Assembly: GCF_007971225.1 (NCBI RefSeq) | Contig: NZ_CP042435.1 | Span: 496,001-560,000, forward strand | Origin: Panacibacter ginsenosidivorans | Lineage (GTDB): Bacteria; Bacteroidota; Bacteroidia; Chitinophagales; Chitinophagaceae | DNA: 64,000 bases | Direction of reading: 5' to 3' | Shown here: positions 44,003-52,928 of the stretch, piece after piece | Numbering within the stretch: the first letter of the stretch is position 1 | How the letters are laid out: every line of letters starts with the position of its first letter | Position numbers and translations under genes: made by a program | Notes under the pieces: generated by a model | What the model saw: only the letters and a program-made list of their open reading frames with translations | The model's database searches: none | Told to the model about the DNA's origin: nothing

Positions 44003-46240
44003 CTATATCTTCTGATAATGACCTGCCTTTAGTTTGGTAAGAATGCCCGGAGTGGCATTGTGCAGGAGGTCGTCAACCGACCGGGGAGAAAGTTTGTGTT
44101 GCTTGCCTAATTCTACTGCCTCTGCCCTGGTAAATTCTTTTGGCAGGGCTTCAAAGAATTTGCGTTTGTTGTCGCCGGTTTGAAAAACCGTAGCGTTTTG
44201 CTGCTTGGGCAGATTATTGAACATTAAGATGCTGTGCTGCATGAAAATTTCTGTTAACCGCAATGCTGTATCAAAGTCTGTATCTGTGCATTGTACCTGC
44301 TCTGCTGCCTCTGCATTTTCAAATTTTCTTACGGCTGTAAACAGCATAGCCATGCGATACAGGATAAGCCCTAAGCGTTTTACAATACTGGCTGCATCTT
44401 CGCTGGTGAATGTGGTTATGTCCTGTAGCCATGTAGTGCAACATTGGTTTAGTTGCTGCCATTGACTTTTAGATAAGGTTACATTAGTCTCACCCATTTT
44501 TAAGAACTTAACCAGACTGTAAACCTGCAATGATAAGTTTCTGAAATGATCTGTAAGATTTACATGTGAGCCGTAAGGCGAAACATCTTTCCAAAGCTGT
44601 TCTACTTTGAAAGCATAGAAAAGAAAGCGGCTGAATAAACCGTCTTCGGCTGAAGCAATTAATCCTGTTACCTGGTTGGGTGTGCCTGACAATGCAATTG
44701 AAAGGCAAGGGTTGTTTACTTCTGTAAACTCGTTGTTTGTTTTGCGACTGCTGGAAAGCCTTTCGTGGTGAAAAGACTTGCGAAGCATGTCGGAATAAGA
44801 ACCCCATTCCTGTTTGAACACATTACCTAATGTGTCTGCCTCGGTTTCGCAAATAATGCCTGTGCCTTCATTCTGTTCAAGATGAGAAAGGATTTTAGCA
44901 TAGCTGGTATTGGCAGGAATGTAAACCACTTTGAAAGCAGGTTTTACAGGTAGTTCTTCATTTACTGTTTCACCTCTCTTGCAATTTCGCAATGCCTGTT
45001 TGTGGGCTGCTTCCTGTTGCTGGTAAAGTGCATCTGCTTCTTTACTTGCATTTAAAACCTGTGTGTGGTATTCGTCTGCCAGTTGCTTTGCAAACTTCAA
45101 AGCTCCCTTTCCACTTGCAGCCGGAGCGATAGCGAAGGTGAACAGGTTTGGAAAAACTTCCTGTTGTGCATAGATGCCTTTTACGTTTGGCAGGCATCCG
45201 CTAAGGATACCCAAAGCTCCTGTTAGGAAAACGTCTCTTTCTCTTTCATCCATAAATGCTAAAGCACCCTGCTTTAGTATTTCAGGCATTTGGTTGTATA
45301 ATTCTGCGGGAATAGAAGGGGTGTTTTTTAAATAGTCTTCCGTGTTTTGCTCTTTGTCTGTTTGCAGCTTTGCAACGTTTGCAAACTTTGCAAACTCGTT
45401 CGTGTGGTAGTTGTAGGCACTGCGAACCGAAGTAGTTACTTCTTTAGCATCGAGATCAAACCTTTGCAAACAAAGTTGCAAAGTGTCCTGCTCGGGAATA
45501 CCGGCACGGTTACAATTAGATGCCAGAAGATAAATGTAATTGTTGCGATTGTTTGGTCCATACTCTGATTTTTGATTGGTGAAATTGATTTGCATTTCAA
45601 AGGCTAAAGCAAACTCGTTTGCTTCTTCAGGTGTGGCAACAACCTGCTTTGCAGGTGTTGGCTCCTGACTTTCTTTTTGCACTGTACCGTTAATGATTAC
45701 CGGAAATTTTTCGTTGTTGATTGTGCGGTAGGCTTGTGGATCATAAGAGACGAAGCAAAGCCGTGTAATGTCCTTGCCTGAACGGTCAATGGGTAAGCCT
45801 GTTTGTAGCTCGTAATGGTCCGCAACCTGCTTGTATGCCTGCTCATGGTGTTCCTGTGTGCTGGTTACTTCAATGAGAATTTTTAAACCGTTACCGCTTG
45901 GGCTGCGAAAGCAGCAAAAGGTGTAAGGATTTGCAGCGGCTTTGTCAAAAGCAGCCTGCAATTGTTCCGGTGTAAGTTTGTCCAGGTCAAGTATTATGAA
46001 TTGGCTGTACTGTATTAGGAACTCCATTTTTCTGCCACCTTCAAAAGTGCCGGATGGAGTGAAAGCCAATAGTTGCTTTTTGAGCTTGTCGGCTTCATCT
46101 TTATTGCCGTGTTGTGCTAAAGCAGTAACTCTTTCTACTTCTTCTTTGAACTTACCTTCTTTTATCTGCTTGGTAAGTATGATGAGTGATGTATTTTCTA
46201 CAGGATTATTGAACCCTTTAAATATTGTAGCTGATGCCAT
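44003..46240 (-). CDS. BT4734/BF3469-family primase-like protein with DUF3987 domain
   Basis: 745 residues. The N-terminal third carries the BT4734/BF3469 pattern (EFLIQYSQFIILDLDKLTPE, CFRSPSGNGLKILIEV, DITRLCFVSYDP), thought to be a degenerate archaeo-eukaryotic-type primase fold. Residues about 310-650 are DUF3987, a helicase-like module with a P-loop-like APAASGKGALKFAKQ. Proteins with this fusion are hallmarks of Bacteroidota integrative and mobilisable elements and probably replicate the excised circle. It heads away from the integrase module on the same strand, after two HTH proteins. Confidence 0.85.
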   Translation of the reverse strand: MASATIFKGFNNPVENTSLIILTKQIKEGKFKEEVERVTALAQHGNKDEADKLKKQLLAFTPSGTFEGGRKMEFLIQYSQFIILDLDKLTPEQLQAAFDKAAANPYTFCCFRSPSGNGLKILIEVTSTQEHHEQAYKQVADHYELQTGLPIDRSGKDITRLCFVSYDPQAYRTINNEKFPVIINGTVQKESQEPTPAKQVVATPEEANEFALAFEMQINFTNQKSEYGPNNRNNYIYLLASNCNRAGIPEQDTLQLCLQRFDLDAKEVTTSVRSAYNYHTNEFAKFANVAKLQTDKEQNTEDYLKNTPSIPAELYNQMPEILKQGALAFMDERERDVFLTGALGILSGCLPNVKGIYAQQEVFPNLFTFAIAPAASGKGALKFAKQLADEYHTQVLNASKEADALYQQQEAAHKQALRNCKRGETVNEELPVKPAFKVVYIPANTSYAKILSHLEQNEGTGIICETEADTLGNVFKQEWGSYSDMLRKSFHHERLSSSRKTNNEFTEVNNPCLSIALSGTPNQVTGLIASAEDGLFSRFLFYAFKVEQLWKDVSPYGSHVNLTDHFRNLSLQVYSLVKFLKMGETNVTLSKSQWQQLNQCCTTWLQDITTFTSEDAASIVKRLGLILYRMAMLFTAVRKFENAEAAEQVQCTDTDFDTALRLTEIFMQHSILMFNNLPKQQNATVFQTGDNKRKFFEALPKEFTRAEAVELGKQHKLSPRSVDDLLHNATPGILTKLKAGHYQKI

Positions 46241-46280
46241 TTTCTAAGCGTTGAAATTGTGACCAGAATTTGTTGAACCC

Positions 46281-46556
46281 TTATTGATTTGCTTCTATCC
46301 GGTTCTTCTCCAAGAGCTTCATTATGTCGCCCATCCGGTAATAGATTTTGTTACCGACCTGTGAGAAAGCAATTACTTTTTGATCTCTCCATGCCTGGGC
46401 TGTTCGCTTGCTGACATTCATGATCTGCAAGAACTCCTGATTATCTACAAACACATCTTCCGGGTCTCCCTGCTTTAGCTTTAGCATTGCTTCCAACCTT
46501 GTAAGGCGTCGTACTATTTCCTGATAGGCTTCTTCTGAAAAAATGATTTGTGCCAT
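46281..46556 (-). CDS. Helix-turn-helix excisionase-like protein
   Basis: 91 residues. A coiled N-terminal helix (SEEAYQEIVRRLTRLEAML) leads to a winged MerR-type/excisionase HTH: VDNQEFLQIMNVSKRTAQAW, RDQKVIAFSQVGNKIYYR. Such small proteins near the integrase of Bacteroidota elements direct excision or regulate element genes. It starts 2 bases after the stop of a second protein of the same type at 46559, so the two are cotranscribed. Confidence 0.8.
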   Translation of the reverse strand: MAQIIFSEEAYQEIVRRLTRLEAMLKLKQGDPEDVFVDNQEFLQIMNVSKRTAQAWRDQKVIAFSQVGNKIYYRMGDIMKLLEKNRIEANQ

Positions 46557-46558
46557 GA

Positions 46559-46861
46559 TTAAGCCCTCCCTTTTTTGATCACATAATTGGTTGCCTGTTT
46601 CTCTATTTCTTCGTTAGTGGTCTGCCGGTTTCTTTGTAACCAGGCATCCAGCTCGGTTCTGTTGAAATAGAGTTTCTTACCCTGTGGGCAGAAATGTGGG
46701 ATCTGTCTTGTACTGGTTAGTTTGTACAGGTGGGAAGGACTTACTTCTAAGTAAGTGGCAGCTTCATTGAGATTTAATACTGCTTTTTGCAGGATGTTTT
46801 GCTCCTGTAATTTTTGCTCTATCTGTGAGAGCTTTTCGAGAATTAATGTTTCGTTTGACAT
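46559..46861 (-). CDS. Helix-turn-helix excisionase-like protein
   Basis: The start MSNETLILEKLSQIEQKL at 46861 is chosen because it opens with the coiled helix typical of this family; an upstream ATG at 46918 adds an unlikely leader. 100 residues. The HTH_17-type domain reads LNLNEAATYLEVSPSHLYKL, TSTRQIPHFCPQGKKLYFNR, ELDAWL. The C-terminal tail is basic. It probably binds the element's att region or promoters, with its neighbour at 46281. Confidence 0.8.
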   Translation of the reverse strand: MSNETLILEKLSQIEQKLQEQNILQKAVLNLNEAATYLEVSPSHLYKLTSTRQIPHFCPQGKKLYFNRTELDAWLQRNRQTTNEEIEKQATNYVIKKGRA

Positions 46862-46957
46862 CTTTATGAGATTTGAGAACAAACCTCTTTCAATGCCAAA
46901 GCGGAAAGGATGAGACAATGAGAACTCATTGAGTTATCTCATTGAACTCACTGTTTT

Positions 46958-48463
46958 TTATTGCAGTTGATTAATAATGTTGTCAATTGTTGACTGGTCT
47001 TTGGGAGCACCTATTTTGTTGGAGTAAAGGTTTTGAGCCTTTATAAGATTGGCTTTTTTGGAGTAGAAGCATTCCGTTTTCTGTATCTCCGTTGGAGTAA
47101 GATTTGAGAAGTAATTTTTTAGTTTGTCTACTATGTAGCGGAATTGCACCGTTTCACAATTCAGATAGATGGGTGTAATGCCTGGCTTAATGTCTTTGTT
47201 CATAAGAAACGAAAGCAACTCTGTTGGTTTGGTCTTGTCTTCATTAAGCAGTTCAACTTTGTTGCAAAGCTCAATGATTACATTCTTTAGCTTGTCTTCC
47301 TTGCCAGTAAAGCCGAATGAAATTTTCGGAGCTTTCTTTGCTTCTTCTGTTTCTGGTTCATCTGTATCAACAGGAAACTTTTCGTTTAGCATCGCTGCTA
47401 ATACTGCTTGTTGTTGCTGTAGCCATTTATGCAGCTTCGCTAATGCAGATTGTGTGTCCTGTTCAGGAACAACAGTTATTTTGTCTAAAGCTGCCGTTAT
47501 TACTTCTAATCGTTTGTAACCTTTGTCAAGCCGTGCAATTAGTTTCTCTGTATCTTCTTTCACTTCCTTAAACAAAGCGTTCGTTGTTTCAGTTTTGGCA
47601 AAGTCTGCAACGTTGTTGCCGTCCACCTGAATTTCAAATAAATTGGAGAAAATGAAATTTTCTAAAGCTGTTTGAATAATTTTTAACTGAGGGTCAGTTT
47701 GTGTGAATGCATAAAGTTGTGTTAGCAAACTTTTGGCATCGTCTAAAGAAAAATCGTTGCTGTTTATTAGCTGCTCCACTTGCCAGGAATAATAAGCAAG
47801 GGTCGGGGTTAAAACAGTTTGTGCCGGTGCAGTTTCTTTAATTGTGTGCAGGTAAAACTGTTCTTCGGTTTCAACTGCTCTAACATGGCTCTTAAACCTT
47901 TCCTGTACTTCAAAAAATATTCTCGTTGTAACCTGCTTTGCGGAATACAAAATGAAGTGAGTATTTCGCTTCACTGTTTCATCTGCCGAAAGACTGTTTG
48001 CAGTCTGGTAGTTTGGAGTGTCAGTTAAAGTTTGTCGCTGCAGTTCACTTGCTGCACCAGCAGCCAGGTATTTTATTTTTTCTAAGGTTGAATTTATGAT
48101 GTAGTAGGCTTCTGTGTCGTGGGTTGTTTGCTGAATTGAATTAGTCAGCTCGTACATAAACTGCAAAGCTGTGCATTGCATGAGCAATGAATAAAATTCT
48201 GTTGTTGCATTGAAATGCCTGGGCAATGCTATTTGATAAAATGGCTCGGGCAAGGGATCTGAATTGTTGCCGGTTGTTGCCTTGTATAAGTTGGGCTGAT
48301 CTCTAAGCAGGCATTGTAACTTTTTATTCAGGTCCTGCACCGTTTTAGGTATGTCGCTCTTACAAGTACGAAGCAGGTCGTAGAATGTTTGTTCATTCTG
48401 ATTTACGACCTGCCACGGTTGCAATGTTCCAAAGATTATGTTATCAAATACAGGTAGCTCCAT
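46958..48463 (-). CDS. Element protein of unknown function
   Basis: 501 residues, soluble and mostly helical, with no signal peptide. A Pro/Glu-rich linker (VDTDEPETEEAKKAPK, near residue 370) separates a long helical N-terminal part from a compact C-terminal part (ELCNKVELLNEDKTKPTELL; FLMNKDIKPGITPIYLNCET). The C-terminal part resembles uncharacterised domains encoded beside integrases in Bacteroidota elements; I cannot name the family reliably. It sits 1 base after the integrase stop, so it is cotranscribed with it. Confidence 0.65.
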   Translation of the reverse strand: MELPVFDNIIFGTLQPWQVVNQNEQTFYDLLRTCKSDIPKTVQDLNKKLQCLLRDQPNLYKATTGNNSDPLPEPFYQIALPRHFNATTEFYSLLMQCTALQFMYELTNSIQQTTHDTEAYYIINSTLEKIKYLAAGAASELQRQTLTDTPNYQTANSLSADETVKRNTHFILYSAKQVTTRIFFEVQERFKSHVRAVETEEQFYLHTIKETAPAQTVLTPTLAYYSWQVEQLINSNDFSLDDAKSLLTQLYAFTQTDPQLKIIQTALENFIFSNLFEIQVDGNNVADFAKTETTNALFKEVKEDTEKLIARLDKGYKRLEVITAALDKITVVPEQDTQSALAKLHKWLQQQQAVLAAMLNEKFPVDTDEPETEEAKKAPKISFGFTGKEDKLKNVIIELCNKVELLNEDKTKPTELLSFLMNKDIKPGITPIYLNCETVQFRYIVDKLKNYFSNLTPTEIQKTECFYSKKANLIKAQNLYSNKIGAPKDQSTIDNIINQLQ

Positions 48464-48464
48464 T

Positions 48465-49568
48465 CTATAGTTCTAATTGAATACGGTTTGCTGCTTCCTG
48501 CTTCCTCTTATCAATCACTTTTGCATAAACCTCTGTTGTTTTTAAATGCCTGTGCCCTAACATTTTTGAGACTGTGTAAATATCAGTACCCAAATTCAAT
48601 TGCAATGTAGCATAAGTATGCCTTGCACAATGGAAGGTAACATGCTTTGTAATGCCTGCTTTCATCACCCATTCCCTTAGCTTTAAGTTATTCCAGGCAC
48701 TGTACTTTAAATCTTCAAAAATTTCTTCTTCCGGCTTGCCTCTTTCACCTAATAAATCAAAAGCCTGTTTTGATATGGGCAATGTTTCTGCACCTTTGGT
48801 TTTCTTCTGCCTGAACCTTATGTAATTGCTATCACCGGAGCTTTGTATTTCTGACCAAACCAGTTTTTTTATATCCGACCATCTTAACCCGGTTAGTGCT
48901 GAAAAAATAAAAGCCTGTTTAAGTATTGGAAGCTCACATTCTATTTTGGCTGCGGCTTGCAGTTCTTCAAAAGTTAGAAACTCTCTGTTAGGATCATCAG
49001 GCTTTATGCAATCAACCTGGTTAGCCGGATTAGTTAGAATGATGCCAGCTTTCACAGCTTCTTTCAAAGCCGCTGTTACTTTGCTATAGTAAGAAGATTG
49101 AGAGTTTTGTAATAGAGGCTTTTTGTTTTTGGTTCTGGCTGTGTGCTTCAAATAGTATTTGAAATCTTCCAGCCAAGTTTTATCTATCTCCTTGAAAGTA
49201 ATATCAAACTTTGCAAACTCTTGCAGGTGCTTTAATGTGCTGCTCCAGTTGCCCCAATTGCCTTCACTATCCTTTCTCTTTTCTGTAAGCATTTCAAAGT
49301 AAGCAAGAAAACTGCCTTTCACTTTTTCGGTATCTCTGAAACCAAATTCTTCGTTCTTGATTTGAACATGCCGCTTAGACTTGATGGCTTCGGCTAAAGC
49401 CAAAGTATCATCATTGTGTTTTTTCTGCTCTTTAGTGAGCTTGCCCTTTTCAGGTGTAGGAAACAAGTACATTTTTAAATACTCATACTTGCGTTTACCA
49501 TCTTCGTAGTAGTCAAGATAAAGGCTGATTTTGTCGCCTTTCTGACGTTGTCTAAGCGTTACATTCAT
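48465..49568 (-). CDS. Tyrosine site-specific integrase
   Basis: 367 residues. An N-terminal arm-binding segment (VTLRQRQKGDKISLYLDYYE) is followed by a SAM-like core-binding domain (about 85-180). The catalytic domain has Arg229 in ALTGLRWSDIKKL, Lys in the 256-258 region, the HxxR pair His313/Arg316 in HCARHTYATL, His339 in MLGHRHLKTT and the nucleophile Tyr348 in TEVYAKVID. All catalytic residues are present, so it should be active. Its gene overlaps the upstream HTH gene by 4 bases and lies about 580 bases from the right att site, which places it as the recombinase that inserted this island in mnmE. Confidence 0.93.
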   Translation of the reverse strand: MNVTLRQRQKGDKISLYLDYYEDGKRKYEYLKMYLFPTPEKGKLTKEQKKHNDDTLALAEAIKSKRHVQIKNEEFGFRDTEKVKGSFLAYFEMLTEKRKDSEGNWGNWSSTLKHLQEFAKFDITFKEIDKTWLEDFKYYLKHTARTKNKKPLLQNSQSSYYSKVTAALKEAVKAGIILTNPANQVDCIKPDDPNREFLTFEELQAAAKIECELPILKQAFIFSALTGLRWSDIKKLVWSEIQSSGDSNYIRFRQKKTKGAETLPISKQAFDLLGERGKPEEEIFEDLKYSAWNNLKLREWVMKAGITKHVTFHCARHTYATLQLNLGTDIYTVSKMLGHRHLKTTEVYAKVIDKRKQEAANRIQLEL

Positions 49569-49930
49569 ACGACTGAAGTATTAAAAAGGTTATCAATTGC
49601 GACCCGAGAAATAATTGTGCGGCTTCCTAACTTACCTGCTTTCAATTGTCCTTTATCAATGAGCCGGTAAATGGTCCAACGGCTTGCACCCAAAAGCTGG
49701 CAGGTTTCATCTATGCTTAGGAAATCTTTTTGAACTACAACCGGATTGAATGAGGCAGTAACTTTTTGCTTTTCTTCCTGGATAGCTGTTTCAATCTTCG
49801 CTGATCTCTTACGTTGTTTGTATGCTCTTTTAGCACAGTTATCAGAGCAAAACTGTGTAACAGTAGTCTTTGCGGTGAAGTGATTACCGCAGAAGTTGCA
49901 GGTTTTTTCTAAACGAATGTTACTACTCAT
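49565..49930 (-). CDS. Zinc-finger/HTH protein upstream of the integrase
   Basis: The start MSSNIRLEKTCNFCGNHF at 49930 gives 121 residues; earlier in-frame ATGs (to 50041) extend into the end region and look non-coding. A small zinc finger, CNFCGNHFTAKTTVTQFCSD followed by NC, precedes a linker and an excisionase-type HTH (LSIDETCQLLGASRWTIYRL, IDKGQLKAGKLGSRTIISR). It probably serves as the recombination directionality factor or regulator of the integrase. Start and stop overlap (ATGA) links it to the integrase. Confidence 0.8.
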   Translation of the reverse strand: MSSNIRLEKTCNFCGNHFTAKTTVTQFCSDNCAKRAYKQRKRSAKIETAIQEEKQKVTASFNPVVVQKDFLSIDETCQLLGASRWTIYRLIDKGQLKAGKLGSRTIISRVAIDNLFNTSVV

Positions 49931-50003
49931 TTTTGTTGCCTTGTGTAGCTGGTTGTTGCAGTATGTAGCAGGATGTAGCATCTTTTCTCCTTTCATCCTC
50001 ATT

Positions 50004-50084
50004 TGTTGCTGGGCAACAAACTTTACTACTTTGGGCAACAATCAGGCAACTAAGATAGGTAAAAAACAACAAATTGGCAACAAA
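50004..50084. promoter_or_regulatory. Candidate integrase arm-type sites, right end
   Basis: TTGGGCAACAA then TCAGGCAAC at 50031-50050 repeats the left-end arrangement at 29459. Further related words are GGGCAACAAA (50011-50020) and TTGGCAACAAA (50074-50084). Confidence 0.5.
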
Positions 50085-50149
50085 AAAGGGAAACATTTAT
50101 ACACATAAATCATTGAAAAACAACTGTGTAACAAACAAGAGAAGGATAG

Positions 50150-50167
50150 TTACTTTCCGATACAAAA
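50150..50167. other. Right attachment site (att core)
   Basis: TTACTTTCCGATACAAAA read on the minus strand encodes FCIGK and the stop codon of mnmE. The identical left copy is at 29406. Confidence 0.88.
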
Positions 50168-51532
50168 CTTACTGAATATATAATCCAGCATATCTTCGTT
50201 CGTAACCTGCCCTGTTATCTCTCCCAGATAATGCAGGCAGCGGCGTATATCAAGGGCAAGCAGGTCACTTTCAAGGTTATTATCAAGGCCCGCCTGTATT
50301 TCTTCAAGTGAAGTAGCCGCTTCTTTTAACGCATGGTAATGCCGCGCATTGGTAACTATATTACTTTCTGTTTGCACTTTACCATGCAACACAGTATCTG
50401 TCATATATTCCTTTAAGGTTTCCGTATGCTTTCCTTCCTTTGCAGCAATGAAAATGATCTTTTCTAAATGGCCAAATTGCCGTCTCGCTTCAATCTCGTT
50501 TGTCTTATCAATTTTATTGGCCACCAAAATATAATGGAGCCCTTCAGCTTTCATATCATGCACCCGTTTTTCTATTTCTTTCTTATCGTCCGTTACATCA
50601 AAAATGAACAGCACAAGATCAGCATGTTTCATTTTTTCAAGGCTGCGCTCTATGCCTGCACTTTCAATAATGTCGCTTGTATGCAGGCGAATGCCCGCAG
50701 TATCAATTAATCTGAATAAGATACCATCAATATTCAGTACTTCTTCAATGGTATCTCTTGTAGTGCCCGGTATATCACTTACAATAGCCCGGTTCTCGTT
50801 CAGTAATGCATTGAGTAAAGTAGATTTGCCTGCATTGGGTTTACCAATAATAGCAACGCTTACTCCATTTTTTATAACATTACCCAACTGAAAAGAACTG
50901 ATCAGTTTATTGATAGACAGACCTGCCTCACTAACCAGTTTATACAAGGCGGTTCTGTCAGCAAACTCTACATCTTCCTGCGAGAAATCAAGTTCAAGTT
51001 CTATCAACGCAGCAAACTTCAGCAGTTGCTCCCTCACGTTTTTTAATGCCTCAGAAAAACCGCCCCGCATACTGCTCAAAGCAGCTTTCTTTGATGCTTC
51101 TGTATTGCTGGCAATAAGATCTGCAACAGCTTCTGCCTGTGCAAGATCGAGCTTGCCATTTAAGAATGCACGCTGCGTAAATTCTCCCGGTTTGGCGGGT
51201 CTTGCACCTAAAGATGTTATGGCCTGTAATACCTGTTGTAAAATATAATTAGATCCATGACAGGATATTTCTATCACATCTTCACCTGTATAAGACCTCG
51301 GGCTCTTGAATAATGCAACCACTACTTCATCCAGTACAATATCATTAAGTTTCAGCAGCCCCACATGCAAAGTATGTGATGGTTGCTCAGAAATTTTCTT
51401 TGCTGTAAAAAGTTTGTCGGTTATAGCCAATGCTTTTTTACCACTTATTCTTATTACACCAATAGCCCCAATACCCGGTGGTGTTGCCAGCGCTGCTATT
51501 GTATCATCCCATCCTGCTAATTGTCCCTGCAT
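50150..51532 (-). CDS. mnmE: tRNA uridine-5-carboxymethylaminomethyl modification GTPase MnmE
   Basis: The start MQGQLAGWDDTIAALATP at 51532 is preferred over the ATG at 51562, giving 460 residues, the usual size. The N-terminal tetrahydrofolate-binding domain (TPPGIGAIGVIRISG, SYTGEDVIEISCHGS) is followed by a G domain with GKPNAGKSTLLNALL, IPGTTRD, DTAGIR and NKID. The invariant C-terminal FCIGK has the Cys typical of MnmE. With MnmG it modifies the wobble uridine of certain tRNAs. The island is inserted exactly at these last codons, and its att core restores them, so the protein stays intact. Confidence 0.96.
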   Translation of the reverse strand: MQGQLAGWDDTIAALATPPGIGAIGVIRISGKKALAITDKLFTAKKISEQPSHTLHVGLLKLNDIVLDEVVVALFKSPRSYTGEDVIEISCHGSNYILQQVLQAITSLGARPAKPGEFTQRAFLNGKLDLAQAEAVADLIASNTEASKKAALSSMRGGFSEALKNVREQLLKFAALIELELDFSQEDVEFADRTALYKLVSEAGLSINKLISSFQLGNVIKNGVSVAIIGKPNAGKSTLLNALLNENRAIVSDIPGTTRDTIEEVLNIDGILFRLIDTAGIRLHTSDIIESAGIERSLEKMKHADLVLFIFDVTDDKKEIEKRVHDMKAEGLHYILVANKIDKTNEIEARRQFGHLEKIIFIAAKEGKHTETLKEYMTDTVLHGKVQTESNIVTNARHYHALKEAATSLEEIQAGLDNNLESDLLALDIRRCLHYLGEITGQVTNEDMLDYIFSKFCIGK

Positions 51533-51611
51533 AAAAACTTTTTTCAAAAGTAACTGATACAATGCATCTAAATGATAAACATGATAACTGTATGATATTT
51601 ACATGCATTAT

Positions 51612-51812
51612 GTTACCGGCTGCAACGTTTCATGGCATCGCCGGTTGTGTCACTCACTTGTACGTTTAATACAGTTTTCAGCTATCAGGTATCAGCAATT
51701 GGTAAACAAGATGTATTTTACCTGAAACCTGATGACTGATTGCTGAAGCCTGTTCATCAGTATAAGAGTGCGACGCAACAGGCGATGCTACAAGGTATTG
51801 AAGCCCGGCTAA
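51612..51812. repeat. Interspersed palindromic element, paired copy with long centre
   Basis: The left half reads TACCGGCTGCAAC, then GGCATCGCCGGTTGTGTCAC, then TCACTTGTACG. The right half reads AAGAGTGCGACGCAACAGGC, then GATGCTACAAGG, ending AGCCCGGCTAAC. The outer ends are inverted repeats of each other. The centre contains CAGCTATCAGGTATCAGCAA and a loosely complementary CCTGATGACTGATTGCTGAA. Confidence 0.78.
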
Positions 51813-51947
51813 CAAAAAACTCCTGCTCGGATGCAAATAATTCCTGCTCAGTACATTTCAGAACAGTACCGGTTTTAGAAAACTGAACTTTAGTTTTCTG
51901 TATAATGCGTAATACTACCCTTATCAAAATGTAAGTTATTTTACGCA

Positions 51948-51955
51948 TATATTTG
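51948..51955 (+). promoter_or_regulatory. Bacteroidota-type -7 element
   Basis: TATATTTG fits TAnnTTTG, 16 bases before the ATG at 51972. The -33 element is unclear. Confidence 0.4.
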
Positions 51956-51971
51956 AACCAACACCCTGTAA

Positions 51972-52928
51972 ATGGATATACTTCAACAAAGCATCATAAA
52001 AACTGTTGCTTATTTTGACATCTTCAATTACCCCATGACCGCCGTGGAGATAAGGTCATATATGGATACGGCATGCAATGAACAGGACCTTGATATAGCT
52101 TTAACCAATCTTGTAAAAGAAAAGATACTTTTTAGAACTACAAACTTCTACCAGTTAAAGCACGACGAATCTTTAACCACCGAACGCATAAAAGCAAATA
52201 AACTGGCTGAAGAAAATATAGCCCGTGCAAAAAAGATCGCTTCGTTTCTTACCTGGTTTCCTTTTATTAAAGGCATTGCAGTGTCTGGATCACTCTCAAA
52301 AAAAGTGGCCACCAGTAAAAGTGACTATGATTTTTTTATTGTAACGCAGTACAATTGTTTATGGCGTTGCAGGTTTATTTTTTCTGCGTTTATAAAATTG
52401 GCTGCAGTGTTTGGATTAAAAAAATATTTCTGTCTCAACTATGTTATAGATGAATCTTACATGGAGGTGGAGGAAAAAAATGTTTTCACTGCTACTGAAA
52501 TTGCTACGTTAATGCCACTTTACGGCCGCTCCGTGTTTGCTGATTTTTTTACAGCCAATCAATGGATATATAATTATTTTCCAAACCACAGGTTTATTGA
52601 ATACACGCTTACAGACCCTGCAAAAAATGCTTTTACAAAATCTGCTGAATGGTTGATGCAGAACAGGATAGGGCAAAAAGCTGACAACAGCATTATGCGT
52701 TATTTTGAAAGACACTGGAGTAAACTGCAGTCTAAAAATAAGGTTACTGAAAGTGGTTTTATTTTGGGTAGCATGATGGTGAATAAACATTATTGCAAAC
52801 CATACCCACATCATTTTCAGCGAAAAGTATTAACGCTCCACAAAGAGAAAACTGAAAAGATAATGTCTGCTGTTTTATCAAAACAAGAAGCCAATGATCA
52901 TTTCTTTCGTAAGCTGATAATAAAATAA
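51972..52928 (+). CDS. Nucleotidyltransferase-domain protein
   Basis: 318 residues. An N-terminal winged-helix-like part (about 1-85; AYFDIFNYPMTAVEIRSYMD) is followed by a minimal nucleotidyltransferase signature: AVSGSLSKKVATSKSDYDFF, with Gly-Ser and the Asp-x-Asp metal pair. The remainder is hydrophobic and helical in places (IFSAFIKLAAVFGL). The substrate is unknown; transfer to a small molecule, sugar or protein is possible. It converges with and overlaps by 31 bases the methyltransferase gene at 52898, and it begins a run of genes for radical SAM, methyl and glycosyl transfer. Confidence 0.75.
   Translation: MDILQQSIIKTVAYFDIFNYPMTAVEIRSYMDTACNEQDLDIALTNLVKEKILFRTTNFYQLKHDESLTTERIKANKLAEENIARAKKIASFLTWFPFIKGIAVSGSLSKKVATSKSDYDFFIVTQYNCLWRCRFIFSAFIKLAAVFGLKKYFCLNYVIDESYMEVEEKNVFTATEIATLMPLYGRSVFADFFTANQWIYNYFPNHRFIEYTLTDPAKNAFTKSAEWLMQNRIGQKADNSIMRYFERHWSKLQSKNKVTESGFILGSMMVNKHYCKPYPHHFQRKVLTLHKEKTEKIMSAVLSKQEANDHFFRKLIIK

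Larger units (their letters stand above)
29406..50167. mobile_element. Integrated genomic island in the 3' end of mnmE
   Basis: An 18-bp direct repeat, TTACTTTCCGATACAAAA, occurs at 29406-29423 and again at 50150-50167, where it forms the last codons and stop of mnmE. Between them are a tyrosine integrase next to the right end, three small HTH proteins and a BT4734/DUF3987 protein. Cargo consists of metal-handling genes and an Argonaute/restriction operon. No relaxase, coupling protein or type IV secretion gene was recognised, so it is better called an integrative island than a conjugative element. The host repeat element is dense outside but appears only once inside. The mnmE (trmE/thdF) 3' end is a known target of other islands such as SGI1. 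Confidence 0.88.
51533..51971. other. Intergenic region with paired repeat and promoter
   Basis: About 440 bases; a paired repeat takes up the middle, with the promoter of the next gene at the right end. No gene is seen. Confidence 0.5.

Noticed and set aside
45357-45395. A further TGCAAA-like repeat array
   Set aside because: It is within the coding sequence of the DUF3987 gene, and the pattern follows from the encoded FAKFANVAKL segment.
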